From NCBI GenBank assembly GCA_903935095.1, contig CAIZQH010000006.1, positions 1-63,701 of the forward strand: DNA of 63,701 nt. Direction: 5' to 3'. Made by a program: the position numbers and the translations under genes. The notes beneath the pieces were generated by a model. That model ran no database searches and was not told the origin of the DNA. It saw only the letters and a list, made by a program, of their open reading frames with translations. This document shows, piece by piece, positions 18,337-28,483 of the stretch; position 1 is the first letter of the stretch, and each line of letters begins with the position of its first letter. This stretch comes from an uncultured Flavobacteriales bacterium (GTDB taxonomy: Bacteria > Bacteroidota > Bacteroidia > Flavobacteriales_D > Crocinitomicaceae).

Positions 18337-21300
18337 TTAGTTTGATTTAGTTATGTTAAAAACGGTATCTCCTTCCGCTTCAATTGCTTCTTGTTGTCCT
18401 TCCGCTAGCGAAGTAAATTGTATGCTATTCGCTAGGACTTCCGTACAAATATACTGTTCAAATTGTTTGATTGCTTCGGTGATGATATCCGTGGTTTGAA
18501 TTTGAACCGCAATGCGATCTGTTACTTCAAATCCTGAATCTTTTCGCATATTTTGAATACGGTTCACCACTTCACGTGCGAGGCCTTCTGCTTTTAATTC
18601 AGGGCTTAGGGTAATATCTAGGGCAACGGTGATTCCACCTTCACTTGCCACCAACCAACCTGGAATGTCTTGCGCATTGATTTCAAAATCAGCCAAGTCC
18701 AATTGGATGGATGTTCCTTCTATTTCACCATTCCAACCCGATTTGGACTCAACGGAAGCGATATCCTCCTGCGTGAAATCTGCGACAAGCCCTGCGATGG
18801 CTTTCATTTGCTTGCCATATTTTGGCCCGATGGTTTTGAAATTCGGTTTGATGCTTTTCACGAGCATTCCTGCTCCGTCAGTCAAGAGTTCTAATTCCTT
18901 CACATTTACTTCGGAAAGAATCAGGTCTTTGACATGCATTAAATGTTGTGCTACTTCTTGATTCAAAACAGGAATCATGATTTTTTGCAGTGGCTGACGC
19001 ACACGTAACAGGTGTTTTTTACGCAAGCCAAGCACAAGTGAGCATGACTTTTGTGCCAATTCCATTTGACTTTCTAATGACTTGTCAATGAAACGTTGAT
19101 TCACTTTCGGGAACAGCGCTAAATGCACTGATTCCTCCTGATGTTTTCCTGAAACCACATTCAAATCTTTGAACAACTGATCCATAAAGAAGGGAGCAAT
19201 TGGTGAGGCAAGGATGGAAACTGTTTCTAAACACGTGTACAAAGTTTGATACGCTGCCAATTTATCACTCGGATCGTCATTTTTCCAAAAACGTCGACGG
19301 CACAAGCGGACGTACCAATTGGACAATTGCTCAGTAACGAAGTCTTGAATGGCGCGACCCGCTTTTGTAGGCTCGTATTCGTTGTACGCTGCGTCGACAT
19401 CGGCAATTAAGGAATGAAGTTTTGAAAGTACCCATCGGTCAATTTCTGGACGGTCTTCCAAAGCGATATCCGCAGCGGAGTAATCAAATTCATCCAAATT
19501 CGCATACAATGCAAAGAAAGAATAGGTGTTGTAAAGTGTCCCAAAGAATTTACGTTGAACTTCGGTAATTCCTTCTAGGTCGAATTTCAAATTGTCCCAC
19601 GGTTGTGCGTTAGTAATCATGTACCAACGTGTCGCATCTGGACCATATTTCTCCAAAGTACTGAAGGGATCAATGCCATTTCCTAAGCGTTTGGACATTT
19701 TCTGTCCGTTTTTGTCTAGTACTAATCCGTTGGAAACCACATTTTTGTACGCAACTGAATCAAAAACCATCGTGGAAATTGCGTGTAAGGTATAGAACCA
19801 ACCGCGTGTTTGATCCACTCCCTCCGCAATGAAATCTGCTGGATATCCAGTTCGGTTATCGATGAGTTCTTTGTTTTCAAATGGATAATGCCATTGTGCA
19901 TACGGCATCGAACCGGAATCGAACCACACATCGATGAGATCCGCTTCTCGTTTCATTGGTTTTCCTGAAGGAGAAACTAAAACGACCGCATCTACTTTGT
20001 GTTTGTGTAAATCAATTTGCGCATAATTTTCGGTGGACATATTTCCCGATTCAAACTCAGCAAAAGGATTTGACTGCATAAATCCAGCAACAATAGACTT
20101 TTCGCATTCTGCTTTCAATTGCTCCACTGATTCGATGCAAATGCGCTCGTCACCTTCCTCAGTAGACCAAATAGGAATGGGAATTCCCCAATACCTTGAG
20201 CGCGACAAATTCCAATCGTTTGCATTCTCCAACCATTTTCCAAAGCGACCAGTTCCGGTAGATTCTGGTTTCCATTGGATGGTGTTGTTCAACTCCACCA
20301 TTCGGTCTTTTTTATCCGTCACACGGATGAACCAAGAATCCAGTGGATAATACAAAACGGGTTTATCTGTTCTCCAACAATGTGGATAATTGTGCTCGTA
20401 TTTTTCGACTTTAAAAGCCTTGTTTTCTTCTTTTAGTTTGATGGCAATTTGCACATCTGCTGAACGTTCTGGCTCTTCTCCCTCGTTGTAGTATTCATTC
20501 TTCACATACATTCCGGCGAATTCACCCAACTCTGGACGAAAACGTCCTTGCAAATCGACCAAAGGCACCAAGTTTCCTCGATCGTCGTGAACCAACATCG
20601 CAGGAACTCCTGCGTCCGCAGCCACTTTCGCATCATCCGCACCAAAGGTTGGAGCAGTGTGAACGATTCCCGTTCCATCTTCTGTTGTGACGAAATCACC
20701 TGGAATCACCACAAACGCTTTTTCAGGATTTTCCGCTGGTAACGCATAAGGTAATAATTGCTCGTAGGTATTTCCAAGCAAATCCTTTCCATGACAGCTT
20801 CCTAAAACAACGTAAGGAATCACTTTTGCGCCGGCTTCGTAGCTTGATAAATCTACTATAGACTCTTTCGCTTCAAATCCTTTACTGAACTGATATCCAA
20901 TTAGATTTTTTGCGAGAATGACGGTAATCGGTTCGTACGTGTATTGATTATACGTCGCTACTAATGCGTATTCAATGTTTGGTCCAACAGTCAAAGCTGT
21001 GTTCGAAGGAAGTGTCCAAGGAGTTGTAGTCCAAGCTAGAAAATGAATGTCCGTTGTATGTGCGCTTACCTCATCACCAACCTGAAAAGTAGACGCAATC
21101 GTCGCAGGATTGTTCGCTTTGAACATGGCAACTACTGTAGTGTCTTTCACATCCTTGTAACAACCAGGTTGATTCAATTCGTGCGAAGAAAGTCCTGTTC
21201 CCGCTTTTGGGGAGTATGGTTGGATGGTGTATCCTTTGTAAATCAAATTTTTCTGGTACAACTGCGATAACAACCACCAAACGGATTCCATGTATTTTGG

Positions 21301-21765
21301 TTCGTAGGTGATGTATGGATTTCCCATGTCTACCCAATACCCCATTTTCACGGTGAGGTCATTCCAGATATCGGTGTAACGCATGACTGCTTTTCGACAA
21401 GCGTCGTTATACTCATCGACACTGATTTTCGTTCCGATATCTTCTTTGGTAATTCCAAGTTCTTTTTCCACGCCAAGTTCAACCGGTAAACCGTGGGTAT
21501 CCCAACCAGCTTTACGTTTGACTTGTTTTCCTTTCAAGGTTTGATAACGACAGAAAATATCTTTAATCGCTCGTCCCATCACATGGTGAATACCCGGCAA
21601 TCCATTGGCTGAAGGCGGTCCTTCAAAGAACACATAGGAATCATTGCCTTCTCTTGTGGAAATAGATTTTTCGAAAATGGAATCATTTTGCCATTTTTCT
21701 AAAACCGATTGAGCCACGTTGGGCAAATTTAATCCTTTGTATTCCGGATATTTTGAGCGCATCAT
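18337..21765 (-). CDS. ileS: Isoleucyl-tRNA synthetase
   Basis: 1142 residues, the long form with C-terminal anticodon-binding domain. The class I signature appears as 'NGLPGIHHVMGRA' near residue 55 and 'KMSKRLGN' near residue 688. The editing domain lies between them, with 'TTPWTLPSN'. The variant with HHVMGR in the HIGH position is usual in Bacteroidota and eukaryote-like IleRS. Start is one of two adjacent ATGs (21765 or 21762). A TAAATTCG box, one mismatch from consensus, sits 19 bp upstream. Confidence 0.96.
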   Translation of the reverse strand: MMRSKYPEYKGLNLPNVAQSVLEKWQNDSIFEKSISTREGNDSYVFFEGPPSANGLPGIHHVMGRAIKDIFCRYQTLKGKQVKRKAGWDTHGLPVELGVEKELGITKEDIGTKISVDEYNDACRKAVMRYTDIWNDLTVKMGYWVDMGNPYITYEPKYMESVWWLLSQLYQKNLIYKGYTIQPYSPKAGTGLSSHELNQPGCYKDVKDTTVVAMFKANNPATIASTFQVGDEVSAHTTDIHFLAWTTTPWTLPSNTALTVGPNIEYALVATYNQYTYEPITVILAKNLIGYQFSKGFEAKESIVDLSSYEAGAKVIPYVVLGSCHGKDLLGNTYEQLLPYALPAENPEKAFVVIPGDFVTTEDGTGIVHTAPTFGADDAKVAADAGVPAMLVHDDRGNLVPLVDLQGRFRPELGEFAGMYVKNEYYNEGEEPERSADVQIAIKLKEENKAFKVEKYEHNYPHCWRTDKPVLYYPLDSWFIRVTDKKDRMVELNNTIQWKPESTGTGRFGKWLENANDWNLSRSRYWGIPIPIWSTEEGDERICIESVEQLKAECEKSIVAGFMQSNPFAEFESGNMSTENYAQIDLHKHKVDAVVLVSPSGKPMKREADLIDVWFDSGSMPYAQWHYPFENKELIDNRTGYPADFIAEGVDQTRGWFYTLHAISTMVFDSVAYKNVVSNGLVLDKNGQKMSKRLGNGIDPFSTLEKYGPDATRWYMITNAQPWDNLKFDLEGITEVQRKFFGTLYNTYSFFALYANLDEFDYSAADIALEDRPEIDRWVLSKLHSLIADVDAAYNEYEPTKAGRAIQDFVTEQLSNWYVRLCRRRFWKNDDPSDKLAAYQTLYTCLETVSILASPIAPFFMDQLFKDLNVVSGKHQEESVHLALFPKVNQRFIDKSLESQMELAQKSCSLVLGLRKKHLLRVRQPLQKIMIPVLNQEVAQHLMHVKDLILSEVNVKELELLTDGAGMLVKSIKPNFKTIGPKYGKQMKAIAGLVADFTQEDIASVESKSGWNGEIEGTSIQLDLADFEINAQDIPGWLVASEGGITVALDITLSPELKAEGLAREVVNRIQNMRKDSGFEVTDRIAVQIQTTDIITEAIKQFEQYICTEVLANSIQFTSLAEGQQEAIEAEGDTVFNITKSN

Positions 21766-21899
21766 TCTTGAACTTTTAAGATTGCGAATTTACGATAAAT
21801 GGACCAAAGGAGCAAGGTGGAAATGGAACTGATAGGTGGAGCTTGTTTTATACAATGTACATAGAATTCAAGTCCGTTTTATTTTAGTCTTGAAAAGCT

Positions 21900-21907
21900 T
21901 ATATTTG
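21900..21907 (+). promoter_or_regulatory. -7 box TATATTTG ahead of surface protein gene
   Basis: Exact TAnnTTTG match, 25 bp before the preferred ATG at 21933. No good -33 element is seen. Confidence 0.45.
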
Positions 21908-21932
21908 TTTAAACCTAATGCTGAATTCCGCA

Positions 21933-24900
21933 ATGAAAAAACGACTACTACTGTGCCTTAGTCTATTCGGATTTTTTTCGCTTTTCGCCCAAGAGAACAA
22001 CGGAAACAACTGGACTGTATCCTATCAAAAAGCACGTGTTTTTATCGAAAACAAAGGGCAATTTGATGAATTTGCAACGAATGAAACCGGAAAAATCCTT
22101 TACGGTGTGGACTTCGGTTCCACACGTATTTTCTTTGGGAAAACCGGGATAAACTATTCGTTTTTAGAAGCCGTTAAAGTCCCGAAAGCGGAACGCGATG
22201 CATTGAGGGCTTCCTTAGCGAACGTTCCTCTGCAATACAAAGCGCAAGAGCGCATTGTTGGAAAGTTCAAGTTCAAGAGCGACGAAGTATCCATGCGCTA
22301 TGTCAACGCCAATGGGAAAGTGAAATTATCCGGACTAAAACCAAGGGTTGATGATCACAATTATTCGGTTCAATTAGCGGATGGTAGCTATGAAGCCATT
22401 TCACATGCCAAAGCATTTGAAGAGCTGGTTTATGAGAACATTTATCCACTGATTGATTTAAAATTTACCGTTCATCCTGAAATTGGATTGAAATATGTGT
22501 TCATTGTGCATCCCGGTGGGAATCCAGCGGATATTGAGATGGAATACGATCGTAACGTGCAGTTTCTTCAAGGAGAAATCCATATTCCAACGGCCTTTGG
22601 GGACATCATTGACCACGCTCCATACTCATTTCAAGGAACAAACGAAACCGAGTTGCCTAGTTCCTTTAATGCGCAACAAAAAACCGTCAAATTTGAGGTG
22701 GAAGCGTACCAAAAATCAACAGATTTATTCATCGATCCATGGATTCAAACACCTGTTTTCGCGACAAATTGGGATGTTGTTTGGGAATGTGATCGCGATG
22801 GTGCGGGTAACGTGTATGCCCTGGGTGGAATCATGCCCATGCAAATTTTGAAGTACAATGCAGCTGGAACATTGCAATGGACCTACAACACGCCGTACGA
22901 CACCTCTAATGTGTGGCTAGGAACCTTTGCTGTCGACAACGTGGGGAATTCCTATGTAACGGCTGGATCAGTTGCGCAAATTCAGAAAATCAGTCCCGCT
23001 GGTGCGCTGCTCTTAAATAATGCAAGTCCGGGTGGAATACTTTCCAGCGCAGAGTTTTGGACCATCGCCTTTAACTGTGATGAAACTAGTTTGGTGATCG
23101 GTGGAACAGGTGGCGCACTCTTACAAATAGACGCTGTCATTTACAATGTCAATACCTCCACCCTGAATATTACGAATCAACAGTTTATTTCCAATGGCCC
23201 AACATTTAGTTTTCCGCCAGATTTGGAAGAGGTTCGAGCCATCACATCCGCCAAAAACGGAAAATATTATTTCATGACGCAAGATACCATGGGTTTTGTA
23301 AACGACAATTTTACGCTCTGTCCTACTGGAACAACAAGCTTTTTCAAAATGAATCACGGCGCAGGTTGGGGATATAAATTGGAAAATTACCGCTACGACA
23401 ATTCAGGAATCTGTGCATTGGCAGCCGATCAGGATCACCTTTATGTCAACCGTGGAAACAAAATCGAAAAACGAAACTTACAAAATTGTGCGATTATTCA
23501 AGACAACACCATTCCTGGTGGGCAATACAGCTCCGTCTTTTTGGGAGGATATACCGTAGGGAATTCAGGAATTGCCATTGATCAATGCGGAAACATCTAC
23601 GTTGGATCAACAACAGGTATCGTGAAGTACGACCAGCTTTTGATTCAACAAGCTTTTTATCCAACCACATTCGCAGTATACGATGTAGAGATAAACACGA
23701 ACGGCGAAATAATCGCAGTTGGGGGAACTGGGACTTCTTCTTCTGGGACACGGAGTGGGGCCGTTCATTCCATCGCTGTCGGTGCTTGTGCACCCATCGC
23801 CATTACCTGTTGTGATGCAACGATTTGTCAGCCAAGTTCTGTGTGCATTACTGATGCGCCAATCACATTAACCGCTGGAACCGCTGGTGGAACGTGGTCA
23901 GGTGCTGGGGTTAATGCAAGTGGGGTATTCAATCCTAGTTCGGCTGGAGTCGGCGTCCAAACGATTGTTTACACACTTCCTTGTGGGGCAGATTCCATTC
24001 AAATCACCGTGAGTCCTTGTACTGGATTACAAGTTTGTTTGGAAGCGAACGGGCAATTCACGGTTTCTGGTGGCGTAGGGCCTTATACTTGGACGAATTA
24101 TGTTCCTGCAACAAATACACCAATAACGAATCAAACGGAATGTCAAAATTGTGGTTATACTTGGTTTTTTGGACAATGTTTAAATGGATTTACGCCTGCT
24201 ACTTCGTGTAGTTCTCCAGCGGCTTATGTCAATTTTGCGACAGGGATTACCGTTACTCCACCGACTGGATCCACTCAATTTCAAGTGACCGATAACACTG
24301 GTACAGTTTACACGTTCACTGCAGCAAATCTTGTTCCATGTACAACAGGTCCGTGTACCTCTTTAACGGTTAACGCCAGTAGCGCGACCAACGTCTCTTG
24401 TTTTGGCGGAAGTAACGGAGCAATTAATGTAAATGCAAGTGGTGGAATCGGACCATACTCCTATTCTTGGACTCCCAACATTGGGAATGGGGCGAACGTC
24501 AACAATTTACTTGCAGGAACGTATTCGGTGTCCATTTTGGATGTCAACAATTGTCCTGGCAGTATAAGCATCACTATTACGCAGCCATCGGTGCCTCTTT
24601 CTATTACCACAAGCTCAACCAGCACTTTATGTGGTACAACTAACGGATCAGTAACAGCTAACGGAATTGGCGGAACCGCTCCCTATAACTATTTGTGGAC
24701 CCCTGGAAATGGGAACACTGCAACTGTTTCCAACTTATCCGCGGGAGCTTATTCAATAGTCATTACAGACGCCAATGGTTGCACAAGCAATGGCACAGCT
24801 ACCGTTAGTAATTCGAATGGTCCGACAGTAAGTTGTGTTGTGTCTAATATTTCCTGTTTTGGCGGAACAAACGGTGCGGCGATGGCACAAGTTTCAGGAG

Positions 24901-25787
24901 GAACTTCACCTTACACCTATGCTTGGACACCAAGTGGAGGAACAAATGCCACTGCGAGTAATTTGAGCGCAGGAACCTATGGTATACAAGTCACGGACAA
25001 TAGCGGTTGCATTGGAACCACAAGTGTTAGCATAACGGAACCAACTCAAATCATCATTACGGAAACGATTATTCCATCCTCATGCACCACCGACAATGGA
25101 TCTGTATCGGTTGTTGTCACTGGCGGAACGGGTCCATACACCTACACTTGGAATCCGTCTGGACAAACGGGAACCGGTATTTCTAATTTGGCTCCTGGAA
25201 GTACACCAAGTTTAGCGGTGAGTGATGCGCAAGATTGTGCTACCTCAGCATCATACCTTATTGAGGGAGTTGGGACAATAAACGTAACGGCGAGTCCGAT
25301 TTCCACGTCCATTTTATCCGGACAAAGTGTCGTAATAAATGCCTTTGGTGCAGCAAGTTATCAATGGAGTCCACCAGATGATTTAAGTTGTGCAACGTGC
25401 GCAAGTACGAGTGCTTCTCCAACAGCAACCACGCTATATACTGTTACGGGAACGGCACCAAATGGATGTACAGGTCAAGCCGAGGTAATGATTTACGTAA
25501 CAGAAGTATGTGGTGACATTTACGTGCCTACCATCTTTTCTCCTTCCAGTTTGAACAATGAAAACAAGCAGGCCTGCGTGTATGGAAATTGCATCGCGGA
25601 ACTAGACTATTCGATCTACGATCGTTGGGGACAGAGTGTGTTTGAAACCAAAGATCAAAACGCATGCTGGGATGGAAAATACAAGGGCAAAGAATTGAAT
25701 GCTGGAGTTTTCGCATATAAGTTAACCATCAAACTTCAGAGTGGAGATTTTGTCATTCGTTCTGGGAATATTACTTTATTAAAATAA
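21933..25787 (+). CDS. Secreted DUF7948/SprB-repeat protein with type B T9SS domain
   Basis: 1284 residues from the ATG at 21933, which gives a proper signal peptide (MKKRLLLCLSLFGFFSLFAQ); an ATG five codons earlier is possible. Residues ~25-235 match the DUF7948 domain often found ahead of SBBP/propeller repeats ('RVFIENKGQFD'). Residues ~240-610 look like a beta-propeller ('DGAGNVYALGG', 'NSYVTAGSV'). A Cys-rich part follows, then four SprB repeats and a C-terminal gliding-motility type domain ('VPTIFSPS', 'YDRWGQSVFETKD', 'GVFAYKL'), the T9SS type B signal. It is exported to the cell surface. A PorP/SprF gene follows 4 bp later, as in sprB-sprF, and is probably needed for its export. Confidence 0.88.
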   Translation: MKKRLLLCLSLFGFFSLFAQENNGNNWTVSYQKARVFIENKGQFDEFATNETGKILYGVDFGSTRIFFGKTGINYSFLEAVKVPKAERDALRASLANVPLQYKAQERIVGKFKFKSDEVSMRYVNANGKVKLSGLKPRVDDHNYSVQLADGSYEAISHAKAFEELVYENIYPLIDLKFTVHPEIGLKYVFIVHPGGNPADIEMEYDRNVQFLQGEIHIPTAFGDIIDHAPYSFQGTNETELPSSFNAQQKTVKFEVEAYQKSTDLFIDPWIQTPVFATNWDVVWECDRDGAGNVYALGGIMPMQILKYNAAGTLQWTYNTPYDTSNVWLGTFAVDNVGNSYVTAGSVAQIQKISPAGALLLNNASPGGILSSAEFWTIAFNCDETSLVIGGTGGALLQIDAVIYNVNTSTLNITNQQFISNGPTFSFPPDLEEVRAITSAKNGKYYFMTQDTMGFVNDNFTLCPTGTTSFFKMNHGAGWGYKLENYRYDNSGICALAADQDHLYVNRGNKIEKRNLQNCAIIQDNTIPGGQYSSVFLGGYTVGNSGIAIDQCGNIYVGSTTGIVKYDQLLIQQAFYPTTFAVYDVEINTNGEIIAVGGTGTSSSGTRSGAVHSIAVGACAPIAITCCDATICQPSSVCITDAPITLTAGTAGGTWSGAGVNASGVFNPSSAGVGVQTIVYTLPCGADSIQITVSPCTGLQVCLEANGQFTVSGGVGPYTWTNYVPATNTPITNQTECQNCGYTWFFGQCLNGFTPATSCSSPAAYVNFATGITVTPPTGSTQFQVTDNTGTVYTFTAANLVPCTTGPCTSLTVNASSATNVSCFGGSNGAINVNASGGIGPYSYSWTPNIGNGANVNNLLAGTYSVSILDVNNCPGSISITITQPSVPLSITTSSTSTLCGTTNGSVTANGIGGTAPYNYLWTPGNGNTATVSNLSAGAYSIVITDANGCTSNGTATVSNSNGPTVSCVVSNISCFGGTNGAAMAQVSGGTSPYTYAWTPSGGTNATASNLSAGTYGIQVTDNSGCIGTTSVSITEPTQIIITETIIPSSCTTDNGSVSVVVTGGTGPYTYTWNPSGQTGTGISNLAPGSTPSLAVSDAQDCATSASYLIEGVGTINVTASPISTSILSGQSVVINAFGAASYQWSPPDDLSCATCASTSASPTATTLYTVTGTAPNGCTGQAEVMIYVTEVCGDIYVPTIFSPSSLNNENKQACVYGNCIAELDYSIYDRWGQSVFETKDQNACWDGKYKGKELNAGVFAYKLTIKLQSGDFVIRSGNITLLK
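24390..25270 (+). repeat. Four SprB repeats, 75-77 codons each
   Basis: The leading Cys codons are at 24399, 24630, 24855 and 25083, spaced 231, 225 and 228 bp. Each unit has the 'GGxxPYxYxWxP' core and an 'SNLSAGxYxIxVTD' end. It is the same module length as in the 1-4305 protein. Confidence 0.8.
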
Positions 25788-25791
25788 TCCC

Positions 25792-26793
25792 ATGAAGAAA
25801 GCAGTCATCATCTTAAGTATCGCTTGCAGTCCTTTCGGATTATTGGCGCAAGATTTACACTTTTCACAGGTGGATCAAACCCCTTTATTGGTCAATCCAG
25901 CTCAAACGGGCAGTGAATCACAAATTCGAGCGGGAATCAATTACCGCAATCAATGGAAAAGTGTCGCAAGTCCTTTTCAAACAATGGCAGCTGGATTTGA
26001 TGCCCGATTACAAAAAAGCAAACGTAGAAGCGATGGTTTCTTTGCACTTGGATTACAGGTGTACAATGACCAAACAGGAGATTTATCCATTCGAACTTCT
26101 CAAGTATCCTTGAGCGGAGCTTATCACTTAAGTCTTGGACGAAATTCTACCATCGGACTCGGAATTTATGCTGGATTTGGTCAACGAAGTATCGATGGAA
26201 ATAATGGAAGGTGGGGAAATCAATACAATGGATTGGCGTATGACCCAAGTATATTAAATGGCGAACCGCAACCTACCGCGCAATTTTCGTTTAAAGATGC
26301 AGGGGCGGGAACTTTATACCGCTATCGAAAAAATAATGCAGGAAGTCAATCTTGGGTGGTACATAGTGCCACAGCAGGACTCGGATTTTTCCATGTGAAT
26401 CGACCATTTTATTCTTACCTAGCCAATGAAAACGAACGTTTATGGATGCGGTATACCATTTTTGGTTCGGCAGAGATTTCCATGAAAAATACCAAAACGG
26501 CTTTGGTTCCTCTATTCTTTTACCAACAGCAAAAATCAGCACTTGAATGCGTATATGGCGCTTCCTATCGCTATTACCTCAAAGGAAGTCTTTCTGGAAA
26601 ATCGGCAAGTAATAACTTCTTGTCGTTTGGATTATACAATCGTTTCAAAGATGCGATGGTTGGTAAAGTAGGTTTTCAAATGAATCAATACCAATTAAAT
26701 TTATCCTATGATTTCACCATTTCTGGTTTATCCGATTTAGCGAAAACACAAGGGGCATTTGAGTTATCTTTTTGCTATTTATTTGGAAAATAA
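25792..26793 (+). CDS. PorP/SprF-family outer-membrane protein
   Basis: 333 residues with a signal peptide and the family opening 'DLHFSQVDQTPLLVNPAQTG', followed by 'AGINYRNQWKSV'. The rest is an outer-membrane barrel that ends in an aromatic-rich strand. PorP/SprF proteins bind the type B C-terminal domain of specific T9SS cargo. Since the gene is 4 bp downstream of the SprB-repeat protein, that protein is its likely client. Confidence 0.9.
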   Translation: MKKAVIILSIACSPFGLLAQDLHFSQVDQTPLLVNPAQTGSESQIRAGINYRNQWKSVASPFQTMAAGFDARLQKSKRRSDGFFALGLQVYNDQTGDLSIRTSQVSLSGAYHLSLGRNSTIGLGIYAGFGQRSIDGNNGRWGNQYNGLAYDPSILNGEPQPTAQFSFKDAGAGTLYRYRKNNAGSQSWVVHSATAGLGFFHVNRPFYSYLANENERLWMRYTIFGSAEISMKNTKTALVPLFFYQQQKSALECVYGASYRYYLKGSLSGKSASNNFLSFGLYNRFKDAMVGKVGFQMNQYQLNLSYDFTISGLSDLAKTQGAFELSFCYLFGK

Positions 26794-26797
26794 TCCC

Positions 26798-27244
26798 ATG
26801 TTAAAAACCCAAGTTCACGATGCGCTCACAAAGGCCCTTCTGAAAAAACACCAAGAATTAACAGCCATTTTAGTGGAAGCTTCTGGAGGGAAATCGAATG
26901 ACGCAAAAAGTTCAGCGGGAGATAAACACGAAGTTGGCGTTGCAATGGTTCAATTGGAACAAGAAAAACTTGGGAAACAAGTGCAAATCATCGAGGAACA
27001 ACTCACCTTGTTATCACGCATGGATTCAACGAAAAACCACTTGAAAATCAGTTTGGGTTCCTTGGTTAATTGTGAACAACAATGGTATTATTTTTCAATC
27101 GGACAAGGACTTTTACATGTGGAAGATCAAGCGGTGTTTTGTTTAAATCCACAAGCACCATTAGGAAAAGAAATGCTCGGGAAAGCCTTGGGTGACGTGG
27201 TCTCGTTTCAAGGAAGAAAAATGGTGATTCAAGCCATATTTTAG
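26798..27244 (+). CDS. GreA/GreB-like C-terminal domain protein
   Basis: 148 residues from the ATG at 26798. The first ~80 residues are charged and helical, with a 'DAKSSAGDKHEVGVAM' stretch resembling the Gre coiled-coil. The second half, 'ISLGSLVNCEQQWYYF' to 'PQAPLGKEMLGKALGDVVSF', resembles the FKBP-like domain of GreA/GreB. It may bind the RNA polymerase secondary channel, but that is inference; the acidic tip of true Gre factors is not clear. Similar Bacteroidota proteins are often misnamed 3-oxoacyl-ACP synthase. It is 4 bp after the PorP gene. Confidence 0.75.
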   Translation: MLKTQVHDALTKALLKKHQELTAILVEASGGKSNDAKSSAGDKHEVGVAMVQLEQEKLGKQVQIIEEQLTLLSRMDSTKNHLKISLGSLVNCEQQWYYFSIGQGLLHVEDQAVFCLNPQAPLGKEMLGKALGDVVSFQGRKMVIQAIF

Positions 27245-27246
27245 GC

Positions 27247-27254
27247 TAATTTTG
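27247..27254 (+). promoter_or_regulatory. -7 box TAATTTTG ahead of the flavoprotein gene
   Basis: Exact TAnnTTTG match located 2 bp after the previous stop codon and 8 bp before the ATG at 27263. Confidence 0.4.
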
Positions 27255-27262
27255 CCCATCAT

Positions 27263-28483
27263 ATGTCGAAACATCACATTATCATTATTGGCGGAGGAGC
27301 TGCCGGATTTTTTGCTGCGTTAAGCGCGAAAAAACACCATCCGCAAGCACAAGTGAGCATTTTAGAAAAATCATCAAAACTACTGTCGAAAGTAAAGATT
27401 TCAGGTGGTGGACGCTGTAATGTCACACATGCCTGTTCCGACAATAAAGAATTAGCTGGCTATTATCCAAGAGGAGAAAACTACCTAAAAAAAGCATTCG
27501 ATCAGTTCAATGTACAGTCTACCATCGACTGGTTTGCCGAACGTGGGATTCTCATGAAAACCTATCCGGACGGTTGTTTATTTCCAGAAAGCAATGATTC
27601 ACAGACAATCATCGATTGTTTTTTATCCGAAGCGAATAAACGCGGGATTCATATATTACTCAACCAAGGCATCAAGAGAATTGAAGCCGTCAAAAACGGG
27701 TTTAAACTTCACGCTGATCAAAAAGTATTCGATGCCACACGCGTCATAGTCACAACTGGTGGACAACCGAAACGCGGTAATTTCGATTGGTTGGAACAAC
27801 TTGGTCACGACATCATTGAACCACTTCCATCCTTGTTTACCTTCAATATGCCTGAAAATCCGGTGCGTGAATTAATGGGAACTGTGGTGGAAAAAGCAAG
27901 TGTGAGAGTCGAGGGAACAAAACTCCTTGGACAAGGTCCCTTGCTGATCACACACTGGGGAATGAGTGGTCCAGCTGTACTATTGCTTTCCGCTTGGGGA
28001 GCTCGGATTTTAGCCGAAAAAAGCTATCATTTTCATGTGTTAGTGAATTGGTTACACGAAATGAAGGAAGCTGATTTGCGTCAAAAAATTGAGATAACCG
28101 CTCAATTACATGGCGCCAAAAAGGTACAGAACCTCAATCCTTTTCACATTACGAACCGACTTTGGTATTTTTTATTGACGAAAGCGGGTATTCCGAGTGA
28201 AATACGCTGGCAAGAACTGGGTAAAAAGAACACCAATAAGCTGGTAAACATCCTCCTGAACGATCGTTACGAGGTGAAAGGCAAAACTACCTTCAAAGAA
28301 GAATTTGTCACAGCGGGAGGTGTTTCTATGACGAACATCGATATTCGTAACATGGAAAGTAAACGCGTTCCAGGCTTGCACTTCGCAGGAGAAATACTAG
28401 ACATCGATGGAATAACGGGCGGATTCAATTTCCAAGCCGCATGGACCACCGGATTTATTGCCGGGAAAAACTGCCTTGATTAA
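27263..28483 (+). CDS. FAD-dependent oxidoreductase, HI0933/BaiN family
   Basis: 406 residues. The dinucleotide motif '[15 protein letters not shown]' opens the protein, and '[14 protein letters not shown]' is the hallmark of the HI0933-like family. '[18 protein letters not shown]' near the C-terminus is the second FAD-contact motif. Members are flavoproteins of mostly unknown substrate; BaiN acts on bile acids, but that cannot be inferred here. It overlaps the stop of convergent asnS by 4 bp. Confidence 0.9.
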   Translation: MSKHHIIIIGGGAAGFFAALSAKKHHPQAQVSILEKSSKLLSKVKISGGGRCNVTHACSDNKELAGYYPRGENYLKKAFDQFNVQSTIDWFAERGILMKTYPDGCLFPESNDSQTIIDCFLSEANKRGIHILLNQGIKRIEAVKNGFKLHADQKVFDATRVIVTTGGQPKRGNFDWLEQLGHDIIEPLPSLFTFNMPENPVRELMGTVVEKASVRVEGTKLLGQGPLLITHWGMSGPAVLLLSAWGARILAEKSYHFHVLVNWLHEMKEADLRQKIEITAQLHGAKKVQNLNPFHITNRLWYFLLTKAGIPSEIRWQELGKKNTNKLVNILLNDRYEVKGKTTFKEEFVTAGGVSMTNIDIRNMESKRVPGLHFAGEILDIDGITGGFNFQAAWTTGFIAGKNCLD

